A stretch of 64,000 nucleotides of DNA, from the NCBI RefSeq assembly GCF_009758015.1, contig NZ_WSEL01000009.1:372001-436000 (forward strand), given 5' to 3'. Position 1 is the first letter of the stretch, and every line of letters begins with the position of its first letter. A program made the translations under genes and the position numbers. This document shows positions 16,996 through 25,867 of the stretch, in pieces. The notes beneath the pieces are model-generated. The model had not been told where the DNA came from and did no database searches. It worked only from the letters and a program-made list of their open reading frames with translations. Origin of the DNA: Ramlibacter pinisoli. GTDB lineage: Bacteria; Pseudomonadota; Gammaproteobacteria; Burkholderiales; Burkholderiaceae_C.

Positions 16996-17877
16996 ATGAA
17001 GTTGTTCCGCACCCTGCTGTTCGCCCCGGCCACCCGGCCCGAGTTGCTGTCCAAGGCGCAGGCCGGCGCCGCCGACGCGCTGATCTTCGACCTCGAGGAC
17101 TCCGTTCCCGCCAACGCCAAGGACGAGGCCCGCCGCAACGTGGGCGAGGCGCTGGCCGCCGGCCTGCGCAAGCCCATGTACCTGCGCATCAACAACCCGC
17201 GCGCCGGCGACTTCAGGGCCGACCTGGCCGTGCTGCGCGCCGGCCACGGCGGTGCCGCCGTGAAGGGCGTCATCCTGCCCAAGGCCGACGACGCCGCCGA
17301 CGTGCAGGCCGTCGCGAAGGAACTCGAAGCCGTCGAGGCGGCCTCGGGCCGCGCCGCCGGCAGCCTGTCGATCCTGCCGCTCGTCGAGACCTGCCTGGGC
17401 CTGCGCAACACCTACGACATCGCCAAGGCCTCGCCGCGCATCTGCGGCATGGCGCTGGCCAGCGCCGAGGAAGGCGACTTCATGGTCGACCTGGGCGGCC
17501 GCTGGACCCCGCAGAGCCTGGCCCTGGCCTACCCGCGCAGCAAGATGGTGGTGGATGCACGTGCCGCCGGCCTGCACTGGCTGGTCGACGGCGTGTTCAT
17601 GAACCTCAAGGACACGCAGGCGCTGCGCACCGAATGCGCCATCGCCCGCGAGCTCGGCTTCGTCGGCAAGATGGCCATCCACCCGACCCAGGTCGACGTG
17701 ATGCACGAGGTCTTCTCGCCCACGGCGCAGGAGGTCGAGTACGCCCAGGGCCTGCTGGCCGCCTACCGCGAGGGCGAGGCACGCGGCATCGGCGCCGTGA
17801 AGTTCCGCGGGATGATGGTCGACCAGGCCAACGTGCGCCTGGCCGAGCGCACCCTGTCGCTGGCGGGCGCGGCATGA
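16996..17877 (+). CDS. HpcH/HpaI-type CitE-like acyl-CoA lyase
   Basis: A 293-residue TIM-barrel protein of the CitE family: RTLLFAPATRPELLSKAQAGAADALIFDLEDSVP at the start, the metal Glu in LPLVETCLGLRN, the metal Asp region EEGDFMVDLGGRW and the C-terminal GKMAIHPTQVDVMHEVFSPT. Relatives split malyl-, citramalyl- or beta-methylmalyl-CoA or act as thioesterases. Placed after an enoyl-CoA hydratase and before a CoA ligase, it probably cleaves the 3-hydroxyacyl-CoA made by the hydratase. Its TGA overlaps the next ATG. Confidence 0.88.
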   Translation: MKLFRTLLFAPATRPELLSKAQAGAADALIFDLEDSVPANAKDEARRNVGEALAAGLRKPMYLRINNPRAGDFRADLAVLRAGHGGAAVKGVILPKADDAADVQAVAKELEAVEAASGRAAGSLSILPLVETCLGLRNTYDIAKASPRICGMALASAEEGDFMVDLGGRWTPQSLALAYPRSKMVVDARAAGLHWLVDGVFMNLKDTQALRTECAIARELGFVGKMAIHPTQVDVMHEVFSPTAQEVEYAQGLLAAYREGEARGIGAVKFRGMMVDQANVRLAERTLSLAGAA

Positions 17878-19814
17878 GCGGCGCCCTCACCCAGCGCCCG
17901 GCGTCGGTCACGCCCGACATCGGCCCGCACGGCAGCGTGCCGCCCCTGCAACACCCGCCCCTGTGCACGCTGGCCGACGTCCACGCGCTGGAGCAGGTGC
18001 CCATCGAGCAGCGCATCACGCGCTGGGACTTCGCGCAGAACCTGCTCGACGGCTGCCGCCATGCGCCGCAGCGCGCGGCCCTGCACGCCACCGACAACGG
18101 CGACCTCGACGGCCAGGTCATCACCTGGTCGTTCGCCGAGCTGGAGCAGCAGGCGCTGCGCATCGCCAACCTGCTGCGCGCGCAAGGCGTCGGCGCGCAG
18201 GACGCCGTGGCCCTGGTCAGCCCCACGGTCCCGGCGATGTTCGCCGCCCTGATCGGCGGCCTGCTGGCCTGCCGGCCGTTCCCGATCAACTGGATGCTGG
18301 ACACCAACGCGCTGGCCAGCCTGATCGGGCTGACCAAGGCCAGGGTCGTCATCGCGCTCGGTCCCACGCCGGGCTTTTCCATCCACGAGAACGTCACGGC
18401 GGCGCTGGCCCGGCTCGAGCAGCCGCCGCGCCTGTTCACGCTGCACGATCCGTTCGCGCCGGCCCATCCCGGCGACCTGCTCACCGCCGCGGCCGCCCAC
18501 CCGGGCGACCGGCTGGCCTTCGACCGGCCCACCGCGAAGCGCTTCGACGTGGCGTGCTACGTCCACTCGGGCGGCACCACCGGCCATCCCAAGGTGGTGA
18601 AGATCCTGCACGGCGGCATGGTCTACCGGCAGTGGGCGGCCAACACCTGCATGGCGTTCTCGCCCGACGACGTGGTGCTGTCGGACACGCCGCTGTTCCA
18701 CATCGGCGGCCTGCTGGTGCGCGGCCTGGTGTCCACGGCCGACGGCCACACAACCGTCATCCCCAGCATGCACGGCGCGCGCGACAAGCGCTACATCGCC
18801 AACTACTGGCGCTACGTCGAGCGCTTCGGCGTGACGCAGATCTCCGGCGTGCCGACCACGCTCTCGGTGCTGGCCAAGAACCCGCCCACCACCGAGGACA
18901 TCTCCTCGCTGCGGCCCTACTTCGCCACCGGCTCCACGGCCATGGCGCCGGCGGTGCAGACCCGCATCGGCGAGATCACCGGCGCCCGCGCCCTGCAGAG
19001 CTACGGCCTGACCGAGAACACCAGCCACGTCTCGGTCGACCCGCGCGACGGCGAGATCCGGCGCGGCTACTCGGGCCTGCGCGTTGCCTACATGAAGGTG
19101 CGCGTGGTGCGGCTGGCGGCCGACGGCTCGGTGGAGCGCGAGTGCGCCCCGGGCGAGGACGGCATGGTGCTGGTCGGCGGGCCCGGCGTGGCCGGCGGTT
19201 ACCTCGACCCGGCACAGGACAAGGGCTCGTTCCTGCCCGACGGGTTCTTCGTCACCGGCGACCTGGGCAGCATCGACGCCGACGGCTACATCAAGATCAC
19301 CGGCCGCCAGAAGGACCTCATCATCCGCGGAGGCCACAACATCGAGCCGCGCCTGATCGAGGACGCCCTGCTGCAGTCGCCCTGGGTCGCCCAGGCCGCC
19401 GCCGTCGGCCGCCCCGACGCCCACGCGGGCGAGCTGCCGGTGGCCTATGTCGAACTGCACCCCGGTGCCCAGGTCACCGCCGACGAGCTGCTGCGGTACG
19501 CCGCCGAACGCATTCCCGAGCGGCCCGCCGTGCCCAAGGAAATCATCTTCCTGGACAAGCTGCCGCTCACCGCGGTGGGCAAGCCGGTCAAGCACCTGCT
19601 GCAGGTCGACGCGGCCAAGCGCGTGTTCCGCGAGGCCCTGAGCGCGCTGCCCGCCTCGTGGGACCTGGAGGTGGTCAACACCGGCGGCAGCGGCATGCGC
19701 ACCACGCTCACCCTGCGCGGCGAGGCACGGGGTGCGCGGGAGCAGGCCGACGCCATCCTGTCGGCGTTCCCGGTTCCCTACGTGATCCAGCTGGAGGACC
19801 AGCCCGCCGGATAG
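17874..19814 (+). CDS. AMP-forming acyl-CoA synthetase/ligase
   Basis: A 646-residue ligase of the ANL superfamily. The P-loop is VHSGGTTGHPKVVK (near residue 229), the Tyr/Glu motif is SYGLTENT, the hinge is GRQKDLIIRGGHNIEP (near 476) and the A10 Lys is in LTAVGKPVKH (near 569). It adenylates a carboxylic acid and transfers it to CoA. The N-terminal 50 residues and about 70 residues after the A10 Lys (including ...WDLEVVNTGGSG...TTLTLRGEA) extend beyond a minimal ligase. Translation is coupled to the CitE-like gene by ATGA. It is the likely entry enzyme for the acid bound by Bug receptor 3. Confidence 0.9.
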   Translation: MSGALTQRPASVTPDIGPHGSVPPLQHPPLCTLADVHALEQVPIEQRITRWDFAQNLLDGCRHAPQRAALHATDNGDLDGQVITWSFAELEQQALRIANLLRAQGVGAQDAVALVSPTVPAMFAALIGGLLACRPFPINWMLDTNALASLIGLTKARVVIALGPTPGFSIHENVTAALARLEQPPRLFTLHDPFAPAHPGDLLTAAAAHPGDRLAFDRPTAKRFDVACYVHSGGTTGHPKVVKILHGGMVYRQWAANTCMAFSPDDVVLSDTPLFHIGGLLVRGLVSTADGHTTVIPSMHGARDKRYIANYWRYVERFGVTQISGVPTTLSVLAKNPPTTEDISSLRPYFATGSTAMAPAVQTRIGEITGARALQSYGLTENTSHVSVDPRDGEIRRGYSGLRVAYMKVRVVRLAADGSVERECAPGEDGMVLVGGPGVAGGYLDPAQDKGSFLPDGFFVTGDLGSIDADGYIKITGRQKDLIIRGGHNIEPRLIEDALLQSPWVAQAAAVGRPDAHAGELPVAYVELHPGAQVTADELLRYAAERIPERPAVPKEIIFLDKLPLTAVGKPVKHLLQVDAAKRVFREALSALPASWDLEVVNTGGSGMRTTLTLRGEARGAREQADAILSAFPVPYVIQLEDQPAG

Positions 19815-19903
19815 CGTCCCAGTCGTTCCAGACGCGGCCGCCTCGCCAGGGGCCGCGCCTCCCGAGTTCCATCGCATCCACAACACCAACCAAGGAGACA
19901 AGC

Positions 19904-21010
19904 ATGCGTGATCGGAGATCGTTTCTGGCCAGTACTTCCGGCTCCCTCGCCGGACTGATGTTCTGCGGCTGCGGCCTGCTGCATGCCCGCCAGGCGGCGG
20001 CGCAGACGACGGCGCCGCCCAAGCCCGCCGCACCCGCGGTGCGCCGCTCGCGGGTCAAGACCATCGACACCCACACCCATTGCTACTTCCAGGAGGCGCT
20101 CGACCTGCTGGGACCGGAGGGCGCCAAGGCCGCGCTGCCGCCGGTGAAAGGCCAGGCCGAGCACTTCGACTCCATCGACAAGCGGCTGGCCTCGATGGAC
20201 GCGCAGGGCGTGGACATGCAGGTGCTCAGCATCAACCCGTTCTGGTACGGCCGCGACCCCGACCTCGCGCGCGCCATCACCAAGGTGAACAACGAGAAGC
20301 TGGCCGAGCTGTGCGCCCGGAAGAAGGACCGCTTCGCCGCCTTCGCCAGCCTGCCGCTGCAGAACACCGAGCTGTCGGTGCAGATGCTGGAGGAGGCGGT
20401 GAAGAAGCAGGGCCTGGTGGGCGCGGCCATCGGCGGCAGCCTGCAGGGCGAGGACTTCTCCGCCGCCCGCTTCCACCCGATCTGGGCCAAGGCGCAGGAG
20501 CTGGGCGCCGTGCTCTTCATCCACCCGCAGAGCACGCCCGAGCTGGGCAAGCGCTTCAAGGGCAACGGCTGGCTGTCCAACGTGATCGGCAACCCGCTGG
20601 ACACCACCATCGCGCTGAACAAGCTGATCTTCGAGGGCACGCTCGACAAGTTCCCGGGCCTGAAGGTCCTGGCCGCGCACGGTGGCGGCTACTTCGGCTC
20701 CTACGCGCCGCGCTCCGACCACAGCTGCTTCGTGGCGCCCGCCAACTGCGACCCGTCCATCGTGCTGAAGAAGAAGCCGACCGAGTACCTGTCGCAGCTG
20801 TGGTTCGACTCGCTGGTGTTCACCGACGAGGGCATCCGCCACCTGGTGGCCGAGGTCGGCGCCGATCGCGTCGTCATCGGCTCCGACTCGCCCATCCCCT
20901 GGAACGAGCAGCCGGTCAAGCTGATCCGCGATGCCAAGACGCTGACCCCGCAGCAGAAGGACGCCATCCTGGGCCACAACGCGGCCCGCCTGTTCGGCTT
21001 CCATGCCTGA
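19904..21010 (+). CDS. Tat-exported amidohydrolase-2 family protein (ACMSD-like)
   Basis: A 368-residue TIM-barrel metal enzyme. The start MRDRRSFLAS followed by a hydrophobic stretch and AAAQ is a twin-arginine signal, unusual for this mostly cytoplasmic family. Metal motifs are THTHCYF (HxH), LFIHPQ, LAAHGGGYFGSY and GSDSPIPW. Relatives are decarboxylases or hydrolases of aromatic or semialdehyde acids. AAGGAGACAAGC is a good ribosome site; the 89-base gap before it has a CGCGGCC/GGCCGCG stem at 19833-19857, so it may begin a separate unit. Confidence 0.85.
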   Translation: MRDRRSFLASTSGSLAGLMFCGCGLLHARQAAAQTTAPPKPAAPAVRRSRVKTIDTHTHCYFQEALDLLGPEGAKAALPPVKGQAEHFDSIDKRLASMDAQGVDMQVLSINPFWYGRDPDLARAITKVNNEKLAELCARKKDRFAAFASLPLQNTELSVQMLEEAVKKQGLVGAAIGGSLQGEDFSAARFHPIWAKAQELGAVLFIHPQSTPELGKRFKGNGWLSNVIGNPLDTTIALNKLIFEGTLDKFPGLKVLAAHGGGYFGSYAPRSDHSCFVAPANCDPSIVLKKKPTEYLSQLWFDSLVFTDEGIRHLVAEVGADRVVIGSDSPIPWNEQPVKLIRDAKTLTPQQKDAILGHNAARLFGFHA

Positions 21011-21035
21011 GCCCGCCATGACGAGGACATCCACC

Positions 21036-22574
21036 ATGATCGCCAGCTCCTTCCTCCCGCGCGCCCGCGCCCTCCCCGCCCGCTGGGCGGCGGCCGCCCT
21101 GTGGTGCTCCCTCGCGGCGGCGCCCTGGGCGCTGGCCCAGACGCCGCCCAAGGCGCCGTCCGACGGCGTGCCCGACAAACAGGTCGCCGAAGGCAAGGCC
21201 GAATCGCTCAACATGCGCCTGGTGGGCGCCGAGCCCCTGCAGGGCCGCACCGCCTACCAGCCCACCATCCAGCACCAGGGCAACCGCTGGATCGCCTACG
21301 TGGGCCACCACGGCGACAAGAAGATGAATCCGCTGACCGGCAAGATGGAGGACAACGGCACCTCCGTCGTCGACGTCACCGATCCGAAGAAGCCCAAGTA
21401 CCTCACCCACATCCCGGGCGAGGAAGGCAAGGCCGAACAGGGTGGCGCGCAGATGGTGCGCGTGTGCGCCGGCGCCGACCTGCCCAAGGGCGACAAGAGC
21501 AAGTTCTACATGCTGCGCGTGTTCGGCAACCAGGCGCACGAGATCTGGGACGTCACCGCGCCCGAGAAGCCCACGCTGCTCACCACCATCGGGCGCGGCC
21601 TGAAGGGCACGCACAAGAACTTCTGGGAGTGCGACACGGGCATCGCCTACCTGGTGTCCGGCCATCCCCAGTGGCGCACCAACCGGATGACGCAGATCTA
21701 CGACCTGTCCGATCCCGCCAAGCCGGTGTTCATCCGCGACTTCGGCCTGGTCGGCCAGCAGCCCGGCGCCGGCGGCCCGGTGCCGATCTCGCTGCACGGC
21801 CCGATCTCCAGCGGCCCCAAGGGCAACCGCGTCTACTTCGGCTACGGCACCAACACCGACGGCGTGCTGCAGATCGTCGACCGCGACAAGCTGCTCAACG
21901 GCCCCAAGGAGCCCACGCCCGAGAACCTGCTGGCGCCCCAGGTCGCGCGGCTGGACCTGCCGCCGATGCATGGCGCGCACACGGTGTTCCCGCTGTTCGG
22001 CGTCGAGATCCCCGAGTTCTCCAAGAACCTGCTGGGCAAGAAGCGCGACTTCATCGTGGTGACCGACGAGGCGATCCAGAAGGAATGCCTGGAAGGCCGG
22101 CAGATGGTGTGGGTGGTCGACGTCACCACCGAGACCAAGCCGTTCGGCGTCTCCAGCTGGACCGTGCCCGAGGCCAGCGGCAACTTCTGCACCCGCGGCG
22201 GGCGCTTCGGCACCCACTCGTCGAACGAGAGCACGGCGCCGGTGTTCCACAAGAAGCTGATGTTCTTCGCCCACTTCAACGCCGGCGTGCGGGTGCTGGA
22301 CGTGCGCAACCCGATGAACCTCAAGGAAGTGGCCTGGTACATCCCGGCCATGACCAAGGAGACGGTGGTGCTGGAGACGCCGGCCAGCATGGCGGCGTCG
22401 GGCCTGCCCTTCACCGAGGCCTCGAAGCGGCGCGCCATCCAGACCAACAACGTCGAGGTCGACGAGCGCGGCTACGTCTACATCGTCGACCGCGCCAACA
22501 CCGGCCTGCACATCCTCGAGCTCACCGGTCCGGCGCGCAACATCGCCGACTGGAGTGCGGCGGTCAAGAACTGA
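21036..22574 (+). CDS. Secreted LVIVD-repeat beta-propeller protein
   Basis: About 512 residues. After a signal peptide (MIASSFLPRARALPARWAAAAL...ALAQ) come repeats of the LVIVD type: GTSVVDVTDPKKPKYLTHI, HEIWDVTAPEKPTLLTTI, TQIYDLSDPAKPVFIRDF, ...GVRVLDVRNPMNLKEVAWY, GYVYIVDRANTGLHILEL. These build a propeller seen in surface and periplasmic proteins of unknown role. The ATG at 21036 has GAGG nine bases upstream; earlier in-frame ATGs at 21003 and 21018 are possible. Two small downstream genes follow with 8-base and overlapping spacing. Confidence 0.8.
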   Translation: MIASSFLPRARALPARWAAAALWCSLAAAPWALAQTPPKAPSDGVPDKQVAEGKAESLNMRLVGAEPLQGRTAYQPTIQHQGNRWIAYVGHHGDKKMNPLTGKMEDNGTSVVDVTDPKKPKYLTHIPGEEGKAEQGGAQMVRVCAGADLPKGDKSKFYMLRVFGNQAHEIWDVTAPEKPTLLTTIGRGLKGTHKNFWECDTGIAYLVSGHPQWRTNRMTQIYDLSDPAKPVFIRDFGLVGQQPGAGGPVPISLHGPISSGPKGNRVYFGYGTNTDGVLQIVDRDKLLNGPKEPTPENLLAPQVARLDLPPMHGAHTVFPLFGVEIPEFSKNLLGKKRDFIVVTDEAIQKECLEGRQMVWVVDVTTETKPFGVSSWTVPEASGNFCTRGGRFGTHSSNESTAPVFHKKLMFFAHFNAGVRVLDVRNPMNLKEVAWYIPAMTKETVVLETPASMAASGLPFTEASKRRAIQTNNVEVDERGYVYIVDRANTGLHILELTGPARNIADWSAAVKN

Positions 22575-22582
22575 CGCCGACC

Positions 22583-22951
22583 GTGCACCGGCGCGCTGTC
22601 CTGGCCGGCTCGGGCGCGGCCCTCGCGCTGTGGGCCGGCGGGGCGCCGGCCCAGGCTGCCGAAACCGTCCACGAACTGGCCATCGCGGCCGGCGTGCTGC
22701 CGGCCGGCCAGCGCCTGCAGCGCGCGGTCAAGGGCGACCGCCTGCGCTGGCGCATCACCAGCGACACCGCCGGCGAGCTGCACCTTCATGCCTATCGGCT
22801 GGCAGTGGCGGTGCAGCCCGGCCGGATCGCCGAACTGGCCTTCACCGCCAATGCCAGCGGCCGCTTCCGCGCCAGCTGGCATCCGGCCGGCGCGACGAAC
22901 ACGGACCGCCACGACGCGCCCCTGCTGGTGCTGGAAGTGCAGCCGCGGTGA
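22583..22951 (+). CDS. Small secreted protein, cupredoxin-like fold
   Basis: A 122-residue exported protein starting at GTG 22583 (MHRRAVLAGSGAALALWAGG...QAA), a twin-arginine-like signal. The mature part (GDRLRWRITSDTAGELHLHAYRLAVAVQPGRIAELAFTANASGRF) has the strand pattern of cupredoxin domains, including a late ASWHP, but a full His/Cys/His/Met copper site is not visible, so metal binding is uncertain. It overlaps the next gene as GTGA and follows the LVIVD gene by eight bases. Confidence 0.7.
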   Translation: MHRRAVLAGSGAALALWAGGAPAQAAETVHELAIAAGVLPAGQRLQRAVKGDRLRWRITSDTAGELHLHAYRLAVAVQPGRIAELAFTANASGRFRASWHPAGATNTDRHDAPLLVLEVQPR

Positions 22952-24300
22952 GGGCCTGCGCGCGCGCCGTCCTCTCCCTGACTGCCCTGCTCGCGGCGGG
23001 CGCGACCCGCGCCCATGCGCTGCAGGAGCGCTACGACCTGCCGCTGCCGCTGGCCTACGTGGTGGCCGGCGGCTGCCTGGCGGTGGTGCTGACGTTCGCG
23101 GCCGCCGCGCTGTTCGCCCGCCGCGGTGCCGGCGCCCCGCGCGAGGCCCGCGCGCTGGCTGTGCCGGCGCCGCTGCTGGCCGTCACCCGCACGCTCGGCC
23201 TGGTCCTGTTCCTGCTCGCGGTGGCCAGTGCGCTCTGGGGCACGCGCGACCCCCTCATGAACCTCACGCCCACGCTGGTCTGGATCGTCGCCTGGCTGGG
23301 GCTCTCGCTCACCTGCGCCTTCGTCGCCGACGTCTGGCCGCTGCTGGATCCGTGGCGCACGCTGCACGCCGGCTGGCAGGCGCTGTGGCGACGGCCGGCG
23401 CCTACTCCTCGGCGGCACTGGCCGGCCCGCATCGGCGTCTGGCCGGCCGTGCTGCTGCTGCTGGCCTGGAGCTGGATGGAGGTGGTCGACCCGCGCGCCA
23501 GCTCGCCGGCCCGTCTCGGCGCGCTGCTGCTGGCGTGGACCGCCGTCAACCTGGGCGGCATGGCGGCGTTCGGCCGCGCCGCCTGGCAGGCGCACGCCGA
23601 CCTGTTCGCGGTGGTCTTCGCCACCTTCGGCCGGATGGCGCCCTGGCGCCTGGCCAGCGGACCGGCGGCACCGCCGGCGGCCGGCCTGGCCGCCCTGGTG
23701 ATGGCGCTGCTGGCCACCGTCATCTTCGACGGCCTGCACGGCGCCGCCGCCTGGGAGCTGGTCGACCGCCTGGTGCGCACGGTGGTACCGGCGCAGGCCG
23801 ATCCGAACGGCTTCATCGCCGGCGCCGCCGGACTGGTCGCCGTGTGGCTGGCCTTCCTGCTGCTCTACCAGGCGGCGCTGCACGCGAGCCTGGCGCTGCT
23901 GGGGCCATCCGGCCGCGACCCCGCACTGCCCCCGCGCATCGCCCTGACGCTGGTGCCGATCGCCGCCGCCTACCACCTCGCCCACAACTTCTCGACGCTG
24001 GTGCTGCAGGGGCAACGCATCGTCGCCCTGCTGTCCGATCCGTTCGGGCTGCAGTGGGACCTGTTCGGCACCGCCCGCTACTACCCCGACATCGCCTGGC
24101 TGGATGCGCGCATCACCTGGTTCGTGGCCACCGGCGCCATCCTGGCCGGCCACGCCGCCTCGATCTGGTGGTCGCACCGCGTCGTGCTGGCGACCGGCGT
24201 GCCGCGGCGCCGGGCCGCCGCCGCCCTGGTGCCGCTGACGCTGCTGATGGTGGCCTTCACGGCCTCGAGCCTGGTCCTGCTGGCCGCCGCACAGGAATGA
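22948..24300 (+). CDS. Polytopic membrane protein, fenitrothion hydrolase (FedA/FedB)-like
   Basis: A 450-residue protein with about ten hydrophobic helices. A signal-like start is followed by LQERYDLPLPLAYVVAGGCLAVVLTFAAAALF; this DLPLPL-plus-helix start recalls proteins annotated as fenitrothion hydrolase subunits, an assignment I hold loosely. Charged and aromatic residues recur at helix edges (DPWRTLHAGW, YHLAHNFSTLVLQGQ). GTG at 22948 overlaps the cupredoxin-like stop. The three genes 21036-24300 look like one transcription unit for an envelope complex of unknown function. Confidence 0.7.
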   Translation: MRACARAVLSLTALLAAGATRAHALQERYDLPLPLAYVVAGGCLAVVLTFAAAALFARRGAGAPREARALAVPAPLLAVTRTLGLVLFLLAVASALWGTRDPLMNLTPTLVWIVAWLGLSLTCAFVADVWPLLDPWRTLHAGWQALWRRPAPTPRRHWPARIGVWPAVLLLLAWSWMEVVDPRASSPARLGALLLAWTAVNLGGMAAFGRAAWQAHADLFAVVFATFGRMAPWRLASGPAAPPAAGLAALVMALLATVIFDGLHGAAAWELVDRLVRTVVPAQADPNGFIAGAAGLVAVWLAFLLLYQAALHASLALLGPSGRDPALPPRIALTLVPIAAAYHLAHNFSTLVLQGQRIVALLSDPFGLQWDLFGTARYYPDIAWLDARITWFVATGAILAGHAASIWWSHRVVLATGVPRRRAAAALVPLTLLMVAFTASSLVLLAAAQE

Positions 24301-24414
24301 CGGCACCGCAAAGACCCATCGGGCTCGTCCTGGCAGCCCGGGAAAACCCGGATGCCCGGGTCAGGAACCGGTCAGAACCCGTCCCGAGAATCTGGAAGCT
24401 CATCGGCACGCCCC

Positions 24415-24738
24415 GTGGACGACCATTCCAGCCTCGACTTCCCCACCACCAGTGCGCTGGACGCGTACGTGGTGCAGGAGGAGATCCGTGGCCCGATCCA
24501 CGGCCACTGGCTGGCGTGCTACGCGATCGAACGCTCGCGCGGCTTCCATGCCTACGGCAAGCTGTGCCGGGATCGTCCGGTCTCGGTCTGGGACACGCCC
24601 AGCGCCTTCCTGAAGATCTCCCTCGGCCCCCGGCCCACGGCCGATGCCGCGCTCGACGCGATCGCCACGGCCATCGAGGCCCGCCTGCAGCGCCGGCTCG
24701 GCAACCAGGCCATTCCCGCACCACCGCCGGCGGATTGA
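24415..24738 (+). CDS. Hypothetical protein (about 107 aa)
   Basis: The frame encodes a compact domain SALDAYVVQEEIRGPIHGHWLACYAIERSRGFHAYGKLCRDRP...FLKISLGPRPTADAALDAIATAIEARLQRRL with mixed strands and a final amphipathic helix; no family is recognised. Either GTG at 24415 or ATG at 24352 could start it; the 21 residues between are Ser/Gly-rich and look non-conserved. No signal or membrane segment. It is isolated between the membrane protein and the next oxidoreductase gene. Confidence 0.6.
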   Translation: MDDHSSLDFPTTSALDAYVVQEEIRGPIHGHWLACYAIERSRGFHAYGKLCRDRPVSVWDTPSAFLKISLGPRPTADAALDAIATAIEARLQRRLGNQAIPAPPPAD

Positions 24739-24829
24739 ACCCCACCGGTGGGCCGCGCAGCCACGCCCTTGTCGCTGGCAGCGCGGCATGGTCCTCGCTA
24801 CAGTCTTTCGCAACCCTTAGCCACCATCC

Positions 24830-25840
24830 ATGATCCGTGCCGCCATCATCGGCCTGGGCACCTGGGGACAGAACCTCGTCCGCAGCGTCCAGGGCCACAG
24901 TTCCTCGATCCAGTTCACCACTGCCGCGACGCGCGACGTCGACAAGGGCCGCGCCGTGGCGCAGGCGCACGGGCTGCGCCTGCTGGCCAGCTACGACGAC
25001 GTGCTGCGCGACCCCGACGTCGACGCCGTCGTGCTGGCCACGCCGCACTCGCTGCACACCGACCAGATCGTGGCCGCGGCCCGCGCCGGCAAGCACGTCT
25101 TCAGCGAGAAGCCGCTGGGGCTGGACGCGGAAAGCGCCCAGCGCGCCGCCACCGCCTGCGCCGACCACGGCGTGACGCTGGGCGTGGGCTACAACTGGCG
25201 CCACCAGCCGGCGCTGCAGCGCATCCGCCAGCTGCTCGACGACGGCACGCTGGGGCGGGTGCTGCACATCGAGGGCAATTTCTGCGGCCCCAGCGCCTAC
25301 CGCTTCCCGCGCGGCCACTGGCGGCACGACCGCGAGGAGGTGCCGGCCGGCGGCATGACCGGCCGCGGCGTGCACGTGATCGACGCCATGCTGTACCTGG
25401 CCGGCCCCATCGGCCAGGTCACCGCGCAGAGCTACCGGCTGGCGCAGGACTTCGGCGTCGACGACACCACCTCCATGCTGCTGCGCTTCGACAGCGGCGC
25501 CACCGGCTACCTGGGCACCGTCATCGCCACCGCCGAGACCTGGCGGCTGCAGGTGTTCGGCAGCAACGGCTGGGCCGAAGTGGGCGACGTCGAGCACCTG
25601 CACACCTGGGAGCTGAAGGTGTGCCTGGTCGATCGCGCCAACGTCACGGTCAAGCAGCGCCCGCAGGTGCACACCTTCCCGGTCACCAGCACCGAGCGGG
25701 CCGAACTCGAGCACTTCGCGCAGGCCGCCGCCGCGCGCCGGCCGCTTTCCGTGCCGGGCGGCGACGCGGTGCACAACGTGGCGGTGCTGCAGGCCATCCT
25801 GCAGTCCGCGCAGACGCAGCAGCCGGTGCGGCTGGCCTGA
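24830..25840 (+). CDS. Gfo/Idh/MocA-family oxidoreductase 2
   Basis: A 336-residue enzyme with N-terminal Rossmann motif IRAAIIGLGTWGQNLVRSV and the EKPLG catalytic-Lys motif (VFSEKPLGLDAESA) near residue 95, then the C-terminal substrate domain (GMTGRGVHVIDAMLYLAG carries the conserved Asp/His-type residues). It should be an NAD(P)-dependent sugar, polyol or amino-sugar oxidoreductase. It begins a four-gene rightward group with Bug receptor, deacetylase-like hydrolase and gamma-glutamyltransferase. Confidence 0.87.
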   Translation: MIRAAIIGLGTWGQNLVRSVQGHSSSIQFTTAATRDVDKGRAVAQAHGLRLLASYDDVLRDPDVDAVVLATPHSLHTDQIVAAARAGKHVFSEKPLGLDAESAQRAATACADHGVTLGVGYNWRHQPALQRIRQLLDDGTLGRVLHIEGNFCGPSAYRFPRGHWRHDREEVPAGGMTGRGVHVIDAMLYLAGPIGQVTAQSYRLAQDFGVDDTTSMLLRFDSGATGYLGTVIATAETWRLQVFGSNGWAEVGDVEHLHTWELKVCLVDRANVTVKQRPQVHTFPVTSTERAELEHFAQAAAARRPLSVPGGDAVHNVAVLQAILQSAQTQQPVRLA

Positions 25841-25867
25841 CCCCATCCCCGAAGGAGGACGAGCGAT

